Positions 8,090-17,752 are shown, numbered from the stretch's first letter. The stretch: 64,000 bases of DNA from Sphingobacterium multivorum (GCF_900457465.1 NZ_UAUU01000011.1:1612001-1676000); one strand, 5' to 3'. A program made the numbers and translations. The notes: generated by a model not told the origin, from the letters alone.

Positions 8090-10354
8090 ATGCTATTAGC
8101 AACAGATTTAGATGGAACTTTTTTGGGCGGAAAGATGGAAGACCGCCTCAGATTATATAGATTGATAAAAACTAGCCCGAATATGCAGCTGGTCTTTGTT
8201 ACCGGAAGAGGGCTGGAGTCGGTATTGCCGCTGCTGAGCGACCCGCTTATTCCGGTGCCAGATTTCATTATTGCGGATGTGGGCGCCACGGTCGTTAACG
8301 GCCATAGCCTGGAAGCGATTGAGCCGCTGCAGAGTGAGATTGAGGAAAAATGGCCGCAGACTTATGCCATCCGGGCAGCGCTGGAGGAAATACCGCAGTT
8401 GAATTATCAACATGTGCCGCAGCAGCGCCGCAGTTCATTTTATTATGAAGCAGGGGTTGACCATAGTCTGGTGCAGCAGGTGGCTGACAGGTATGACTGT
8501 GATATTATTACTTCGGCCGATAAATACCTGGACTTGCTCCCCAGAGGTGTCAATAAGGGGACAACATTAAAGAAGCTGGTTGAATTTCTGGCCGTTGACC
8601 CAGATGATGTGATGGTAGCTGGCGATACACTGAATGATCTGGCCTTGTTTGAGATCGGCTTTCGTGGTGTTGCTGTCGGAAAATCTGAGCCGGGGCTGCT
8701 GCAGGCCATTGATCAGTTGGATACAGCGTACAGTGCAGAGGCCGCTGGGGCGGGCGGTATACTGGAATATATGGGCAAATACCGCCCGTTTCAGCAGTTG
8801 ATCCGCGGGGAACAAAAATCGTTGCCTCAAAAAAGAAAATCCAAAAAATCAGACCAGCTGGTGATGGTGTACCATCGGCTGCCTTTTGAAAAGGAGTCGG
8901 TCAATGGTAAGACGGTAAGGGTACCGCCCAGAAGTCCAAATGGCATTATTCCCTCGCTGCTGGGCTTATTTGAAAAGGGACGCTCCGGTCTTTGGATCGG
9001 GGAGGAAGTCATCCAGCAGGACGGAAAGCTGGTTCCAAATCAGTTGGTGGACGAAAGCCGATATCCTAATCTGGTCGCTTCCACCCTATCGCTGTCTAAA
9101 GAGGATATCGATAAGTTCTATCGTGTATTCTCCAAAGAGGCGTTCTGGCCGACGATCTTTTCCTTTGTTGACCGGGCAAAATTCAACCACGAGGACTGGG
9201 AACATTACCTGATGATCAACAAGCGCTTTGCCGAGCGGATTGCCCGCGAGGCCGACGAGGAGGCGCTGGTCTGGATCCATGAGTATAATCTGTGGATGGT
9301 GCCTTCTTTTTTAAAGACCATGCGCCCGGACCTGAAAATTGGCTTTTTTCATCATACGGCTTTTCCGGCAGCAGATATTTTCAATATTATTCCCTGGCGC
9401 AAAGAGATTATCGGCAGCCTACTGCTCTGTGATTTTATCAGTTTTCATATCCCGCGTTATGTCGAGAATTTTGTGGATGTGATCCGTAGCCATACACCAT
9501 TTAAAGTGGTCAAAAAAGTTGATGTCGCCAATCAGTTCCTGACCTATAGCTGTGCGCTCGGCGTCGATCAGATGACCAAGATCATAGAGGTGGATGGCCG
9601 GCAGATTAGGCTTGGCGCGCAACCGGTGGGGGTCAACAGGGATCATATCGAACAGATTTTGACAGATGATAAGGTTAAGACCGAGATCAATGCCCTCAAA
9701 GAAAACAAAGCCGGATCGGGAATAACGCGTATCATATCCATCGAGCGCCTGGATTACGTCAAAGGCCCCTTGGAAAAAATCCAGGCTTTTGGTGAATTTC
9801 TGGCCGAATACCCAGAATTTAGGGGCAAGATCGAACTGGTCAATGTCTGTACGCCGCCATCGCAGGGGATGACGATCTATGACGAAATTCGGGATCAGGT
9901 GAATCAGGCCGTGGGTGAGATCAACGGTAAATTTGCAACGATGAACTGGACCCCGATCCAATATTTTTACAGGGCCTTACCTTTTGAGGAAGTGGTCAAA
10001 CACTATGCGCTGAGTGATATTGCCTGGATCACGCCTCTACGGGACGGACTGAATCTAGTCGCAAAGGAATACATTGCGACCCATGGGTTATTGGAGACTC
10101 CTGGGATTCTTGTGCTCTCAGAATTTGCAGGTGCCTCGGTCGAATTGCCTTATGCCATATTGACCAATCCCTACGACCGTAAGAGCATGAAAGATGCACT
10201 GTTGAAAGCCTTGGTCATGGAACCCGGAGAGGCTCAGGTCAGGGCGCGCAGGCTGTACGAGCATATTGAGCACTACGATATCCATTACTGGGGGCGGGAT
10301 TTTGTGAAAGAGCTCGAAAAATCGGGTAAAGCAATTGTTCCTGAAAAGAAGTAA
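8090..10354 (+). CDS. ggpPS: Fused HAD phosphatase / GT20 synthase, probable glucosylglycerol-phosphate synthase-phosphatase
   Basis: A 754-residue two-domain enzyme. Residues 1-235 are a HAD phosphatase: nucleophile motif LATDLDGTF (Asp6, Asp8), VTGRG, and GDTLNDLALFE near residue 177. Residues about 255-750 are a family-20 glycosyltransferase, with FFHHTAFPAADIFNIIPW, SIERLDYVKGPLEKI and LRDGLNLVAKEY. Trehalose enzymes usually have the synthase first; this phosphatase-first order matches GgpPS proteins described in Stenotrophomonas and Pseudomonas. Coupling to gpsA, whose product is the GgpS acceptor, supports glucosylglycerol. A trehalose-phosphate synthase/phosphatase remains the alternative. 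Confidence 0.78.
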   Translation: MLLATDLDGTFLGGKMEDRLRLYRLIKTSPNMQLVFVTGRGLESVLPLLSDPLIPVPDFIIADVGATVVNGHSLEAIEPLQSEIEEKWPQTYAIRAALEEIPQLNYQHVPQQRRSSFYYEAGVDHSLVQQVADRYDCDIITSADKYLDLLPRGVNKGTTLKKLVEFLAVDPDDVMVAGDTLNDLALFEIGFRGVAVGKSEPGLLQAIDQLDTAYSAEAAGAGGILEYMGKYRPFQQLIRGEQKSLPQKRKSKKSDQLVMVYHRLPFEKESVNGKTVRVPPRSPNGIIPSLLGLFEKGRSGLWIGEEVIQQDGKLVPNQLVDESRYPNLVASTLSLSKEDIDKFYRVFSKEAFWPTIFSFVDRAKFNHEDWEHYLMINKRFAERIAREADEEALVWIHEYNLWMVPSFLKTMRPDLKIGFFHHTAFPAADIFNIIPWRKEIIGSLLLCDFISFHIPRYVENFVDVIRSHTPFKVVKKVDVANQFLTYSCALGVDQMTKIIEVDGRQIRLGAQPVGVNRDHIEQILTDDKVKTEINALKENKAGSGITRIISIERLDYVKGPLEKIQAFGEFLAEYPEFRGKIELVNVCTPPSQGMTIYDEIRDQVNQAVGEINGKFATMNWTPIQYFYRALPFEEVVKHYALSDIAWITPLRDGLNLVAKEYIATHGLLETPGILVLSEFAGASVELPYAILTNPYDRKSMKDALLKALVMEPGEAQVRARRLYEHIEHYDIHYWGRDFVKELEKSGKAIVPEKK

Positions 10355-10452
10355 CTGCTAGTCTTAGGTGTCAAACGTGCTTTTTTAGCCATCTTAGAAA
10401 AAAAGAGTTAGAAATAACGTTGAAAACGAAGCTGCTAGATGTATCCTTTAGG

Positions 10453-10499
10453 AAATCCCTCTATTTTACAAACAATATTGTTTTAAAGAGGGTTTTTCT
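10453..10499 (+). terminator. Rho-independent terminator after ggpPS
   Basis: CCCTCT at 10457-10462 pairs with AGAGGG at 10487-10492, with a further AT-rich inner palindrome (AACAATATTGTT) and a run of T just after. It closes the gpsA-ggpPS operon. Confidence 0.7.
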
Positions 10500-10555
10500 T
10501 GAGGGAATAATTCAATAAAAAAATAACGCGCAAAGTCTCGAAGAAAAAATAAAAT

Positions 10556-11413
10556 ATGATAAATACAGGTAATAATAATGAATTTCAAAATGCTTTCAGT
10601 GCAAGCTTCAGTTATTATTTTGACAATTTTAGAAATGAGGAGCAATTTTTTGATTCTGCCAAAAGATGGATTGATGATAAATATTTCTTGATTGTGTTTG
10701 GATGTTCAACTAAGGATCATCGTGGACAACATATCTTATTATTTTTCAGCAGCCAGTATTTTCCGGTTCAAGAACTAAGAGGATATTTTAAAGAAGGGGC
10801 TTATTTTGCATTCCGTTCAGATCTATTTACAGGATATAGTCTGCGAAATAAATTGAAAGAATTTGGGTTTCTAGAATACTCCATTCAGGAATCGATGATC
10901 TTATCGAATAACGATTATAGACTTATAAAAAATATCTTTGAACTGATAGACCTCGAGACTAAGATGCCCATGAGTGAAACGCAGTCTAAAATACTTATTT
11001 CTTATCTTGATTTGCTTTTACAACATATGCAAAGGTTTTATCAACAGTTAATGGAAGATAAGCTGAATGAGTTTAGCGCGTTACAAAAAGATTTCATGAG
11101 CGAGCTGCACACTCTTTTTGATAACAAAAGAAAATGCTTGTTTTTACTTCCTAGTTTAACATTATTGTCCAAGAAACTAAATTGTACAACACGATTTCTC
11201 AATGATGTTTCTTTAAAAACTTCTAAAAATACAGCACAGTATCATATTGACAATTTTATTGTTAAAATAGCAAAGGAATTACTTGCTGAAACTGATTTAT
11301 CAGTAGCTGAAATCGCTAAAAAAATGCAATTTGATCAACCTCAGTCATTAACCAGACTGTTTAAAAAGAAAACAAGAATTAGTCCACTCGACTATCGTAT
11401 ATCAATTATATGA
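10556..11413 (+). CDS. AraC family transcriptional regulator
   Basis: A 285-residue protein. The C-terminal 100 residues carry two helix-turn-helix units; the second reads SVAEIAKKMQFDQPQSLTRLFKKKT followed by ISPLDYR, here given as AKKMQFDQPQSLTRLFKK. The N-terminal domain of about 180 residues is the Bacteroidota cupin-like sensor type, ligand unknown. It stands alone between the ggpPS terminator and a convergent exported protein, so its target is not evident. Confidence 0.87.
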   Translation: MINTGNNNEFQNAFSASFSYYFDNFRNEEQFFDSAKRWIDDKYFLIVFGCSTKDHRGQHILLFFSSQYFPVQELRGYFKEGAYFAFRSDLFTGYSLRNKLKEFGFLEYSIQESMILSNNDYRLIKNIFELIDLETKMPMSETQSKILISYLDLLLQHMQRFYQQLMEDKLNEFSALQKDFMSELHTLFDNKRKCLFLLPSLTLLSKKLNCTTRFLNDVSLKTSKNTAQYHIDNFIVKIAKELLAETDLSVAEIAKKMQFDQPQSLTRLFKKKTRISPLDYRISII

Positions 11414-11478
11414 CAAATTTATTTCTAGAGGAATCAGCATTAGACTAGCCAAATCAGGTCATTGGTCAAGCCAATGAA

Positions 11479-12363
11479 CTATATTGAGCAAAATTGGGCA
11501 TTCTGTTTTGCGGCCGGGTGGTTCATTCCTCTTTTTTCACTTTTGATGCCATGGAGTTGTGCCGAAAAAGGAGCACCATCTCCGAATACCACAATTCTCC
11601 CTTTCCCAAATTGCAGGTAAGCGCCGTTTGCAAACCTTTTGCCCGACAATCGGGGAATATTGTCTGGAATAGGTCTTTTTATCTGATTCGCATCATTGGG
11701 TAGGTAGATGTCATATTCTTCATTTAATAAAGAAATAATATGTGCCTTCGTTGGTATGATAAAGCCTGTTCCACCCCAGCACATGATACTGTCTATTTCC
11801 TTACCTGATCCAGTGGTTATTTCATTGGATAACAGTGTGCCTCTATCCTTTGAAAAGATCTCGGGACGTCCATTCTTAGGTAAGGCAAAACCGTTCACGA
11901 TATGAATCCCAAATGCCGCACCAAGCGTTTGTACAGATCCGGCACAAGGCATGTGGTCGGTCACTAGAAATAGGCTTCCGCCATCAAATACCCATTGACT
12001 GAGTGTTTCTATCTCCTGATCGGTAAAGGCTGAATAGGTGGGTAATTTCCAGTTTTCTGGATTATATAAGGCATTTATGCTGATATAAATTTTCACTTCC
12101 TTTAATTGATCGTAAGAGATTTTTTCTTTGGCACTTCGGAGGCGATATCCATCAGCTTGCAGAAGATCTGAAAAAGGAGCGTAGGCTCCTCTCAAAGTAA
12201 CCGGATTGTTGTGTGCCTCGTCAAATAGGAGTAGCGGTCCATCACCGATCCGCACCAGCGGATCGGTGATGGGATAATGAAACTTTTCATCCGCCACCTG
12301 TTGGGCACTTAACCCAAAGGTACCTATTAGCAGAAGGAATAAGCAGACAATAGATCTGTTCAT
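11479..12363 (-). CDS. Exported DUF4350-like protein with a frameshifted C-terminus
   Basis: A 294-residue protein with a cleavable signal peptide (MNRSIVCLFLLLIGTFGLSA). The rest resembles the glutamine-amidotransferase-like DUF4350 fold: GPLLLFDEAHNN, WVFDGGSLFLVTDH and GRIVVFGDGAPFSAQ. The last residues read QNAQFCSI. One extra T in the run at 11490-11493 would instead give QFLLNIVHWLDQ and stop at 11459, which is the usual family ending. A single-base deletion therefore trims about ten residues. It follows the next gene by 20 bases in one operon. Function unknown, probably periplasmic. Confidence 0.65.
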   Translation of the reverse strand: MNRSIVCLFLLLIGTFGLSAQQVADEKFHYPITDPLVRIGDGPLLLFDEAHNNPVTLRGAYAPFSDLLQADGYRLRSAKEKISYDQLKEVKIYISINALYNPENWKLPTYSAFTDQEIETLSQWVFDGGSLFLVTDHMPCAGSVQTLGAAFGIHIVNGFALPKNGRPEIFSKDRGTLLSNEITTGSGKEIDSIMCWGGTGFIIPTKAHIISLLNEEYDIYLPNDANQIKRPIPDNIPRLSGKRFANGAYLQFGKGRIVVFGDGAPFSAQLHGIKSEKRGMNHPAAKQNAQFCSI

Positions 12364-12383
12364 ATTATTTTTCTTGAATAGGA

Positions 12384-13079
12384 TTATTGGTCCGTCTTTA
12401 GCCAGACATCATTTTCGAAACACTGCATTTGCTCCACCTTTCCATTGGCAACAGAAAATGTCAATGGGAAGGTACCATCATCATTTAGAAAGAAAAATTC
12501 CGATCGTGGGGTAAATGAAATTGTTTTGTTATCCCACGATTGCGTAAGCGTTAGGCCTGTTGAGGAGGGATCTATTTGAATCTTAAAGTTGTTATCATTT
12601 ACCTTGAGGTAAGTTCCGGCAAGTTGTTTCAGTTGAGATGCGGTTAAACTCGCGATTTTAGTGGGGTCAAATGGCACGCGCTCACATAAAATCCTACCCA
12701 GTATCTTGGTTTGGCTAAAATCGCCGGAATCATCCTTTAAAAATTCTATGGCGTAGCCTTCATTTTTGGATTCAAAATGCGTATCATCTTTACGGACCAG
12801 CTGATATCTTTTTTTCTGATCCCACAGCTGTGTCGCATACAGGTTGTTATCTTGCTCCTCGAAAGCAATGAAAGCTACTTTATTGGGTAGCTGGTAGTAA
12901 CCTTGAAATGATTTTAGCGGAACCAACTGTTGTTGCTGGGGGCTATCTTTAGAGGCGGACTGGGCAAATGTATCAATCGAAGCAAAAAGACAACATGCTC
13001 CCACCAGAAGACCATATGTTGCTTTGGAAAATTGGCGGATCGCTCTCGAGTACCCGCTTGGTTTGGTGTATTGTATCAT
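12384..13079 (-). CDS. Hypothetical exported protein
   Basis: A 231-residue protein. The hydrophobic segment at about residues 22-38 (YGLLVGACCLFASIDTFAQ) is a signal peptide preceded by a long basic stretch. The mature part has two beta-rich repeats starting FQGYYQLPNKVAFIAF and LAGTYLKVNDNNFKIQI, like the lipocalin-like tails attached to serine hydrolases (DUF3471-type). It lies 20 bases upstream of the DUF4350-like gene. An initiator further in than 13079 is possible, since the N-terminal 20 residues are atypical. Confidence 0.65.
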   Translation of the reverse strand: MIQYTKPSGYSRAIRQFSKATYGLLVGACCLFASIDTFAQSASKDSPQQQQLVPLKSFQGYYQLPNKVAFIAFEEQDNNLYATQLWDQKKRYQLVRKDDTHFESKNEGYAIEFLKDDSGDFSQTKILGRILCERVPFDPTKIASLTASQLKQLAGTYLKVNDNNFKIQIDPSSTGLTLTQSWDNKTISFTPRSEFFFLNDDGTFPLTFSVANGKVEQMQCFENDVWLKTDQ

Positions 13080-13170
13080 AATTTCTTTTGTTGATTTGAT
13101 ACAAGAGTAGGTCTTTTTGATAGGCTAACCGTCCGAATGGATGCAATCGAACAAACTTCATTGCGTCGGG

Positions 13171-14280
13171 TTAGTTTGATTGTTTACTATTGACTTTCAT
13201 ATATTCTGTCGGCGTAATGCCTGTTGCTTTTTTGAAGCTGGCATAAAAGGTTGTTCTTGAATTGAAACCTGCCCTTATTGCGATTCCAAACATATCAAGT
13301 AGCTTGGCCTCTTCGGATAATAAAAGTATTTTCGCTTCCTCCGTTCGAAGCCCGTTGATAAACTGGTAAAAATTTTTTTCCAGCCCATTGTTTATGATGT
13401 ACGACAGATCATGCGGATTGATTCCGATATGCTCCGCGAGGGATGATAGTATCAAAGCCGGGTCGAGATATAGCTTTTCAGCTGCTGTTTTCTGTACTAG
13501 TTTTTCTTTTAATGCGTCTACTTGTTTTGCTGTCAGCCGCTCTTCGGCTTTAACCTTTTTATGCTCCGCTTCGTTGATGAGGTTTTCTGTAGACTCAATT
13601 GTGTAAATTGACCGTTGTGTTAACGTTGCGTAGGCAAGTGCCACAGTGCCCATAAAATATAAAATTGGGGCGACAGCACTAAAAACTATATATACCATAG
13701 CCAGCAGGCGGGCAACAATCATCAATAAGAGCGCGATCAATAGATACTTCAACCAGGCCATGTTTATCTTTTCCGTATAGGAAGATAGTTGGCGAATGTT
13801 TTTCTGGTGTATTTTGAAGAGCCTATAACAGGCAATCCAATAAAAGATACATTGTGCAAAAAAGAAATATTTGATAGCAAAGATGATCCATTGCGGTAAT
13901 TGAGGAGGATGGATGTGTTTATTAAAAAGTCCGGGTATTAAATAGATGATCGAGAAGAAAACGAAAGCGAGGAATGGAACAAAATGTAGTCCCCAATACC
14001 GAATTGTTGCTGTTGGTTTGACCATGTAGTGAACGGCCAGATAGAAGCAGGGGAGTGTTGCCCATCGCGGGAGTTCCAGCGTATGGATCAATCCATTGCT
14101 CTCGATATGAAAACCTTCCAGAAAAAGCTGGGTAAATAAGCATGCCATCAAATAATACCAAGTCCCAAGCCACCGGTCTGCGTGGGAACAACTGTGGTTG
14201 ACACCCATAACGATTAAGGTGCCGAGCAACAGAAATGCACCCGCTGAAAAAGCATGAAAGGTATAGAGTATATTGATCAT
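13171..14280 (-). CDS. Membrane-anchored AraC family regulator
   Basis: About 369 residues from the ATG at 14280, which starts MINILYTFHAFSAGAFLL; an upstream ATG at 14418 adds a tail without features. Seven or so hydrophobic segments occupy residues 1-225. A linker and coiled stretch (EHKKVKAEERLTAKQVDAL) lead to a C-terminal AraC helix-turn-helix (LAEHIGINPHDLSYIIN and IAIRAGFNSRTTFYASFKKA). This 7TM-AraC layout is frequent in Bacteroidota, where the membrane part probably senses a signal. It may regulate the exported proteins downstream. Confidence 0.83.
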   Translation of the reverse strand: MINILYTFHAFSAGAFLLLGTLIVMGVNHSCSHADRWLGTWYYLMACLFTQLFLEGFHIESNGLIHTLELPRWATLPCFYLAVHYMVKPTATIRYWGLHFVPFLAFVFFSIIYLIPGLFNKHIHPPQLPQWIIFAIKYFFFAQCIFYWIACYRLFKIHQKNIRQLSSYTEKINMAWLKYLLIALLLMIVARLLAMVYIVFSAVAPILYFMGTVALAYATLTQRSIYTIESTENLINEAEHKKVKAEERLTAKQVDALKEKLVQKTAAEKLYLDPALILSSLAEHIGINPHDLSYIINNGLEKNFYQFINGLRTEEAKILLLSEEAKLLDMFGIAIRAGFNSRTTFYASFKKATGITPTEYMKVNSKQSN

Positions 14281-14607
14281 GGGCCGTAGCAAGTTATCAT
14301 TGTAACGTGAATTTAAACATAATTGATCAAATGGTGCTACATCATCCATATAAGTACCCCGATCCAACCATTTACGGACAGCGGGGCGACGAGTAAGCTT
14401 TTTTTTACAAATTAGCAATGATCTTTACTGGTCTTGTCCGTGTCCATCCAAACGGATAAATCTGTTAGGGTTCCATGCGATACAATATCAAACTGCTGTC
14501 GAATGAGATTACTGATATAGGTTGCTTTTTCGTTTTTCGGTTTATGCTTCGATCGCTTAAGCGGAGATAGTGATTTTATCAATGACAGCACAGTTCTCGA
14601 TTATAGC

Positions 14608-15204
14608 TTATTGTTTCCATTTCACTTTTCCCTTATCGTCCAACATTTCGATAGAAGGGTTACCCAGACTGTCCACCTTTAAAATAATTCTCGGTATCTC
14701 ATTGTTATCTTTCATCACCAAAGAAGCGTTCCCATTCTCTGTTAGTAGGTTTATCCGGTTAATATTATGCCCCGGCTTACCGGATAGATCTTTATCATTA
14801 ATCAATAGACCAGCCCTGAAATAATTGTCGTGTTTATTATCCTGTGCCAGGATACCAATGGCATCGGCATTCTGATAATCAAATGCAAGTGCATTCAGGT
14901 TAGTCTCTTCATTATCGGTAATTGCCAAACCACCTCTTTCGTCTCCATTTTTATCATAGAAAATCAGGCCCGCGGGAGCGTAAGCCCTTTTATATGTTTT
15001 CCCTTTGATAATAGGTTGCGGAATGTTATCTGTGTTTGCAATAACGACACGATTATTTCCAGATCTGTCCTTGATATCTATTCTTTCAGCACTTAAACTG
15101 TGCTTGTTGTTCAGAAAAAAGTAGACCACACAAGCCATCAGTACGATATTGGAAAGAATAAGTGCGGTTAGAAATATTTTTAGTGTTTTGGAAATTGTTT
15201 GCAT
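14608..15204 (-). CDS. Hypothetical membrane-anchored protein with beta repeats
   Basis: A 198-residue protein with one N-terminal hydrophobic segment (about residues 9-30) followed by a predicted extracytoplasmic domain. That domain carries short repeated strands such as ERIDIKDRSGNNRVVIAN, GLIFYDKNGDERGGLAI and NPSIEMLDDKGKVKWK. The pattern resembles small Bacteroidota proteins annotated only as hypothetical. No catalytic motif is visible and no operon partner is close. Confidence 0.65.
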   Translation of the reverse strand: MQTISKTLKIFLTALILSNIVLMACVVYFFLNNKHSLSAERIDIKDRSGNNRVVIANTDNIPQPIIKGKTYKRAYAPAGLIFYDKNGDERGGLAITDNEETNLNALAFDYQNADAIGILAQDNKHDNYFRAGLLINDKDLSGKPGHNINRINLLTENGNASLVMKDNNEIPRIILKVDSLGNPSIEMLDDKGKVKWKQ

Positions 15205-15377
15205 AATTTAATTTCAATTGTTAATTATTACGGTCTCCTATTCCAAACTTCAATTAATAGTACGATGCGTTCTATTTCAAAGAGTTTAATAGTATCCTTT
15301 ATTATTGTTTGATAATAAGCAAAAATAAAGTGTGATTTCGAAAACGCACTCTATATAGGTTGAGCGTAATGATTTTT

Positions 15378-15974
15378 TTATTTGGTTAGCCCTTTACGTA
15401 TTCGGCTCAACTGTGTTGGGGTAATGCTCAGGTGCGAAGCAATATATTGTAGTGGAATTCTGCTGTCAATTCCCGGATGTGCCGCCAGCAATTTGAGATA
15501 TCTTGTGGTTGCACTTTCGGTCAGTAAAGAAATTTCTCTTTCTTCATTAATGACGATCCATTTTTTCTCCAAATAGGCAATGTAAAGGTTTTTTAGTTCA
15601 TCATTTTGATTGATAGCTGCTCTTGTTTGATAATAAGGCATACATACCACAGTAGTGTTTTCAATAGCTTGCAGTTTAAAATCGTTGGGCGTTTTTATGA
15701 TTGCCGAAAATCTTGTGCTCGCAAAATCCCTCTCCAAATAAATCCATTTATTCCAGATAGCTCCTTTTTCATCAATAAAATAAGAGTTTAAGGCTCCTTT
15801 ACAGACAAAGAAAATGTCATTGGCGACACGCCCTTCCCTAAGTAAAACTTCATTTTTCTTAAACTGCTGAATGTAGGCCGTTTCAGCCAATAAATCAAAT
15901 GCCTTATCCGAAATGGGATATACGCTTGTAACAGCTGTTTTAAAGTCAGCAAGATATTTTTCTGTTTCTGTCAT
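15378..15974 (-). CDS. Crp/Fnr family transcriptional regulator
   Basis: A 198-residue homologue of the regulator at 106-675. Residues 25-115 are the cyclic-nucleotide-binding-like roll (NEVLLREGRVANDIFFVCKG) and the C-terminus has the short helix-turn-helix IASHLSITPTQLSRIRKG. Ligand and target are unknown. It stands at the edge of the accessory region, and a 32-residue remnant of a related N-terminus lies at 16515-16613. Confidence 0.88.
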   Translation of the reverse strand: MTETEKYLADFKTAVTSVYPISDKAFDLLAETAYIQQFKKNEVLLREGRVANDIFFVCKGALNSYFIDEKGAIWNKWIYLERDFASTRFSAIIKTPNDFKLQAIENTTVVCMPYYQTRAAINQNDELKNLYIAYLEKKWIVINEEREISLLTESATTRYLKLLAAHPGIDSRIPLQYIASHLSITPTQLSRIRKGLTK

Positions 15975-16300
15975 TTGCTTTAGCGGGGCTATATTCGAAT
16001 AAATATAACGTATATTTTAAATAGCTAAAATTGATTTTTCTTCTTCTTTGGATATTTCGATATCAATGACCACTAGATATATATGATAGATTTTATCTTG
16101 GTATTATTGTGCCTGAATTTGTAGCGGCAATAATAGTCGTCTGTATTTATTGTCCTGTTTCGTTTTTGAAACCGAAGCGTTATCCCAGTAGCTGCGGTGA
16201 GAATAATCTCTACCGATTCCGTATCGAGATCCCTGGCCGACCTCAACGAATAAAATTTCCAGATAAGTCCAAATCTGAGAATAAGTTATAAGTGTCGAAA

Positions 16301-16425
16301 TAAAGGAACTATTTTGGCCACTTCATAAGTGGCTCCTTTGTAGGGGCTTATTGTTTTTTTGTCAATTTTTACCATCAACTCTCATCCTTTGCAGCATTTT
16401 CTTCGGCAAGCTTTCCTTTAAGTTA
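16301..16425 (-). pseudogene. Remnant of a small antitoxin-like gene
   Basis: This stretch is a degenerate second copy of the antitoxin-like gene at 18536-18718. Shared blocks include AACTATTTTGG, TTCATAAGT and CATCCTTTGCAGCATTTTCT versus CACCCTTTGCTGCACTTTCT. It keeps the part encoding the C-terminal half but has no usable reading frame. It implies that the zeta/antitoxin pair was once duplicated or moved within this region. Confidence 0.6.
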
Positions 16426-16514
16426 TAGGACACCAGCTATCCCGATCACCCTTTGACTTTCTGATCCTGGCATAAAATTTTTTACGATCTTTAAAGAACC
16501 AATACGTCGCTATT

Positions 16515-16613
16515 ATGATAAATATATTATTAAAAACGGTTACAGATGCAATAGACATTAATCAAGCAGATAGGGACCTGATTTCAAAACTTTTTAGGGA
16601 AAAGAAATATTGA
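16515..16613 (+). pseudogene. N-terminal remnant of a Crp/Fnr-type gene
   Basis: A 32-residue frame (LLKTVTDAIDINQADRDLIS then KLFREKKY) matches the N-terminal helix pattern of Bacteroidota Crp/Fnr regulators and then stops where the beta-roll should begin. It looks like the truncated start of a third such regulator. The assignment rests on pattern alone. Confidence 0.35.
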
Positions 16614-16723
16614 GACTAAGCACAGCAGATAGAACATTAACCTGTTTTGTAAACAAAGGAAGCCTGTCCAAATTCATTTACAGAACTTTGACAGACTTCC
16701 ATTTTAGAATAATTATGGTATGT

Positions 16724-17017
16724 TTATTTAGCGGCTAAAACGTCCAATTTCTCAATAGATGGCGGATTAGCTAACAATTCTGGTGCATTTTCCATAAGCG
16801 CCTTTGCTATCTTACCACCAAGATGTGCTTGTCTGCCTTCTTCATCTGAAAATGTGTCATAAATGCCAAATGTAGAAGAGTCAATACGAAACGCATACCA
16901 AGTAATAGTGCCGACTTCTTCATTAGCAAGTGGCAACGCACTTGTAATAAACTCTTCAACGTTTTTTTCTTTTCCAGCTTTTGCTTCTAGTCGAACTAAT
17001 AATCCTAATTTTTTCAT
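16724..17017 (-). CDS. Antibiotic biosynthesis monooxygenase (ABM) domain protein
   Basis: A 97-residue protein with the dimeric alpha-beta barrel ABM/YgiN fold: LLVRLEAKAGKEKNVEEFI at the N-terminus, then WYAFRIDSSTFGIYDTFSDE with the conserved aromatic pair and HLGGKIAKALMENAPELL. Members are quinol or flavin-independent monooxygenases, or stress proteins of unknown substrate. It is a single-gene unit on the minus strand. Confidence 0.88.
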   Translation of the reverse strand: MKKLGLLVRLEAKAGKEKNVEEFITSALPLANEEVGTITWYAFRIDSSTFGIYDTFSDEEGRQAHLGGKIAKALMENAPELLANPPSIEKLDVLAAK

Positions 17018-17530
17018 ATATGTTTATCTTTTTTAAATTACACATTTTTATAACAAATGTAGCTCATTTAAGTTTTTTAGGATTTTTTATTTGGTTCAAA
17101 AACTTATGAAAAAAGATCAACTACCGTTATAACGTAGCCTTTGGGGATATCAATAAAACCATCTTAACTTACTGTAATAGAATGTTAGAATCCCTGCATC
17201 AAAATGCCTAAAATAACGCTATTGTATGGACCCTTTTTAATTCACCCCAAGATTCTTTATCAAATTCTTCGCTATCTTACCATTGTTGTTGATTAAACGT
17301 TCTAACATAGGCTTGGTTTAGTATGTTAAAAATGTGGAAAAGATCTAACCTAAACTATCGTCAAGCAATACATATTTGTAACCTCTCAGACATTAAAACG
17401 GAGGTTTATTGAGATTATTCGATATCCTTAATTAGCATGATTAATTTTAAAAGATGTTGTATCAAAAACTTGTATCAATAAACAAAGTTTCATGAATTTA
17501 TATCACATGAGTTTAATGTAACTAAATATG
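17018..17530. other. Gene-free stretch left of the IS256 fragment
   Basis: About 510 AT-rich bases without a convincing frame. A short minus-strand frame starting MLERLINNNGKIAKNL near 17310 ends after about 20 residues and I cannot assign it. No inverted-repeat end matching the IS256 fragment is obvious, so the left boundary of that fragment near 17530 appears to be a deletion or rearrangement junction. Confidence 0.4.
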
Positions 17531-17534
17531 AAAA

Positions 17535-17752
17535 TTGGGTATGCAACTGGAAAACCACTTGAACGAAAAGAAAGCTTCGGGCAATAGCAATCGTCGAAAT
17601 GGCAAGACAAAAAAGACAGTCCGAGGTCTCAATACCGGAACTTTTGAGCTGGAGACAGGCCGGGATAGATCGGTAAGGTTCGAGCCTAAAGTAGTACCTA
17701 ACAGACAATTAATTATCACTGAACAGCTTGAGGGACACGTGTTGAGCATGTA
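17535..17752 (+). pseudogene. IS256-family transposase fragment
   Basis: About 72 residues match the N-terminal third of IS256-type transposases: LENHLNEKKASGNSNRRNGK, TKKTVRGLNTGTFELETGRD and VPNRQLIITEQLEGHVLSMY. The DDE catalytic part is absent. Homology stops abruptly near 17752, where a broken SMI1/KNR4 gene on the other strand begins. It marks an old insertion followed by deletion. Confidence 0.8.

Noticed and set aside
9419..9961. 180-residue minus-strand open frame inside ggpPS
   Set aside because: It is a shadow of the strongly supported GT20 domain on the plus strand, with no recognisable domain or start signal.
8090..10354. Plain trehalose-6-phosphate synthase/phosphatase fusion
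   Set aside because: Not excluded, but phosphatase-first order and the gpsA partner favour glucosylglycerol; kept as the stated alternative.
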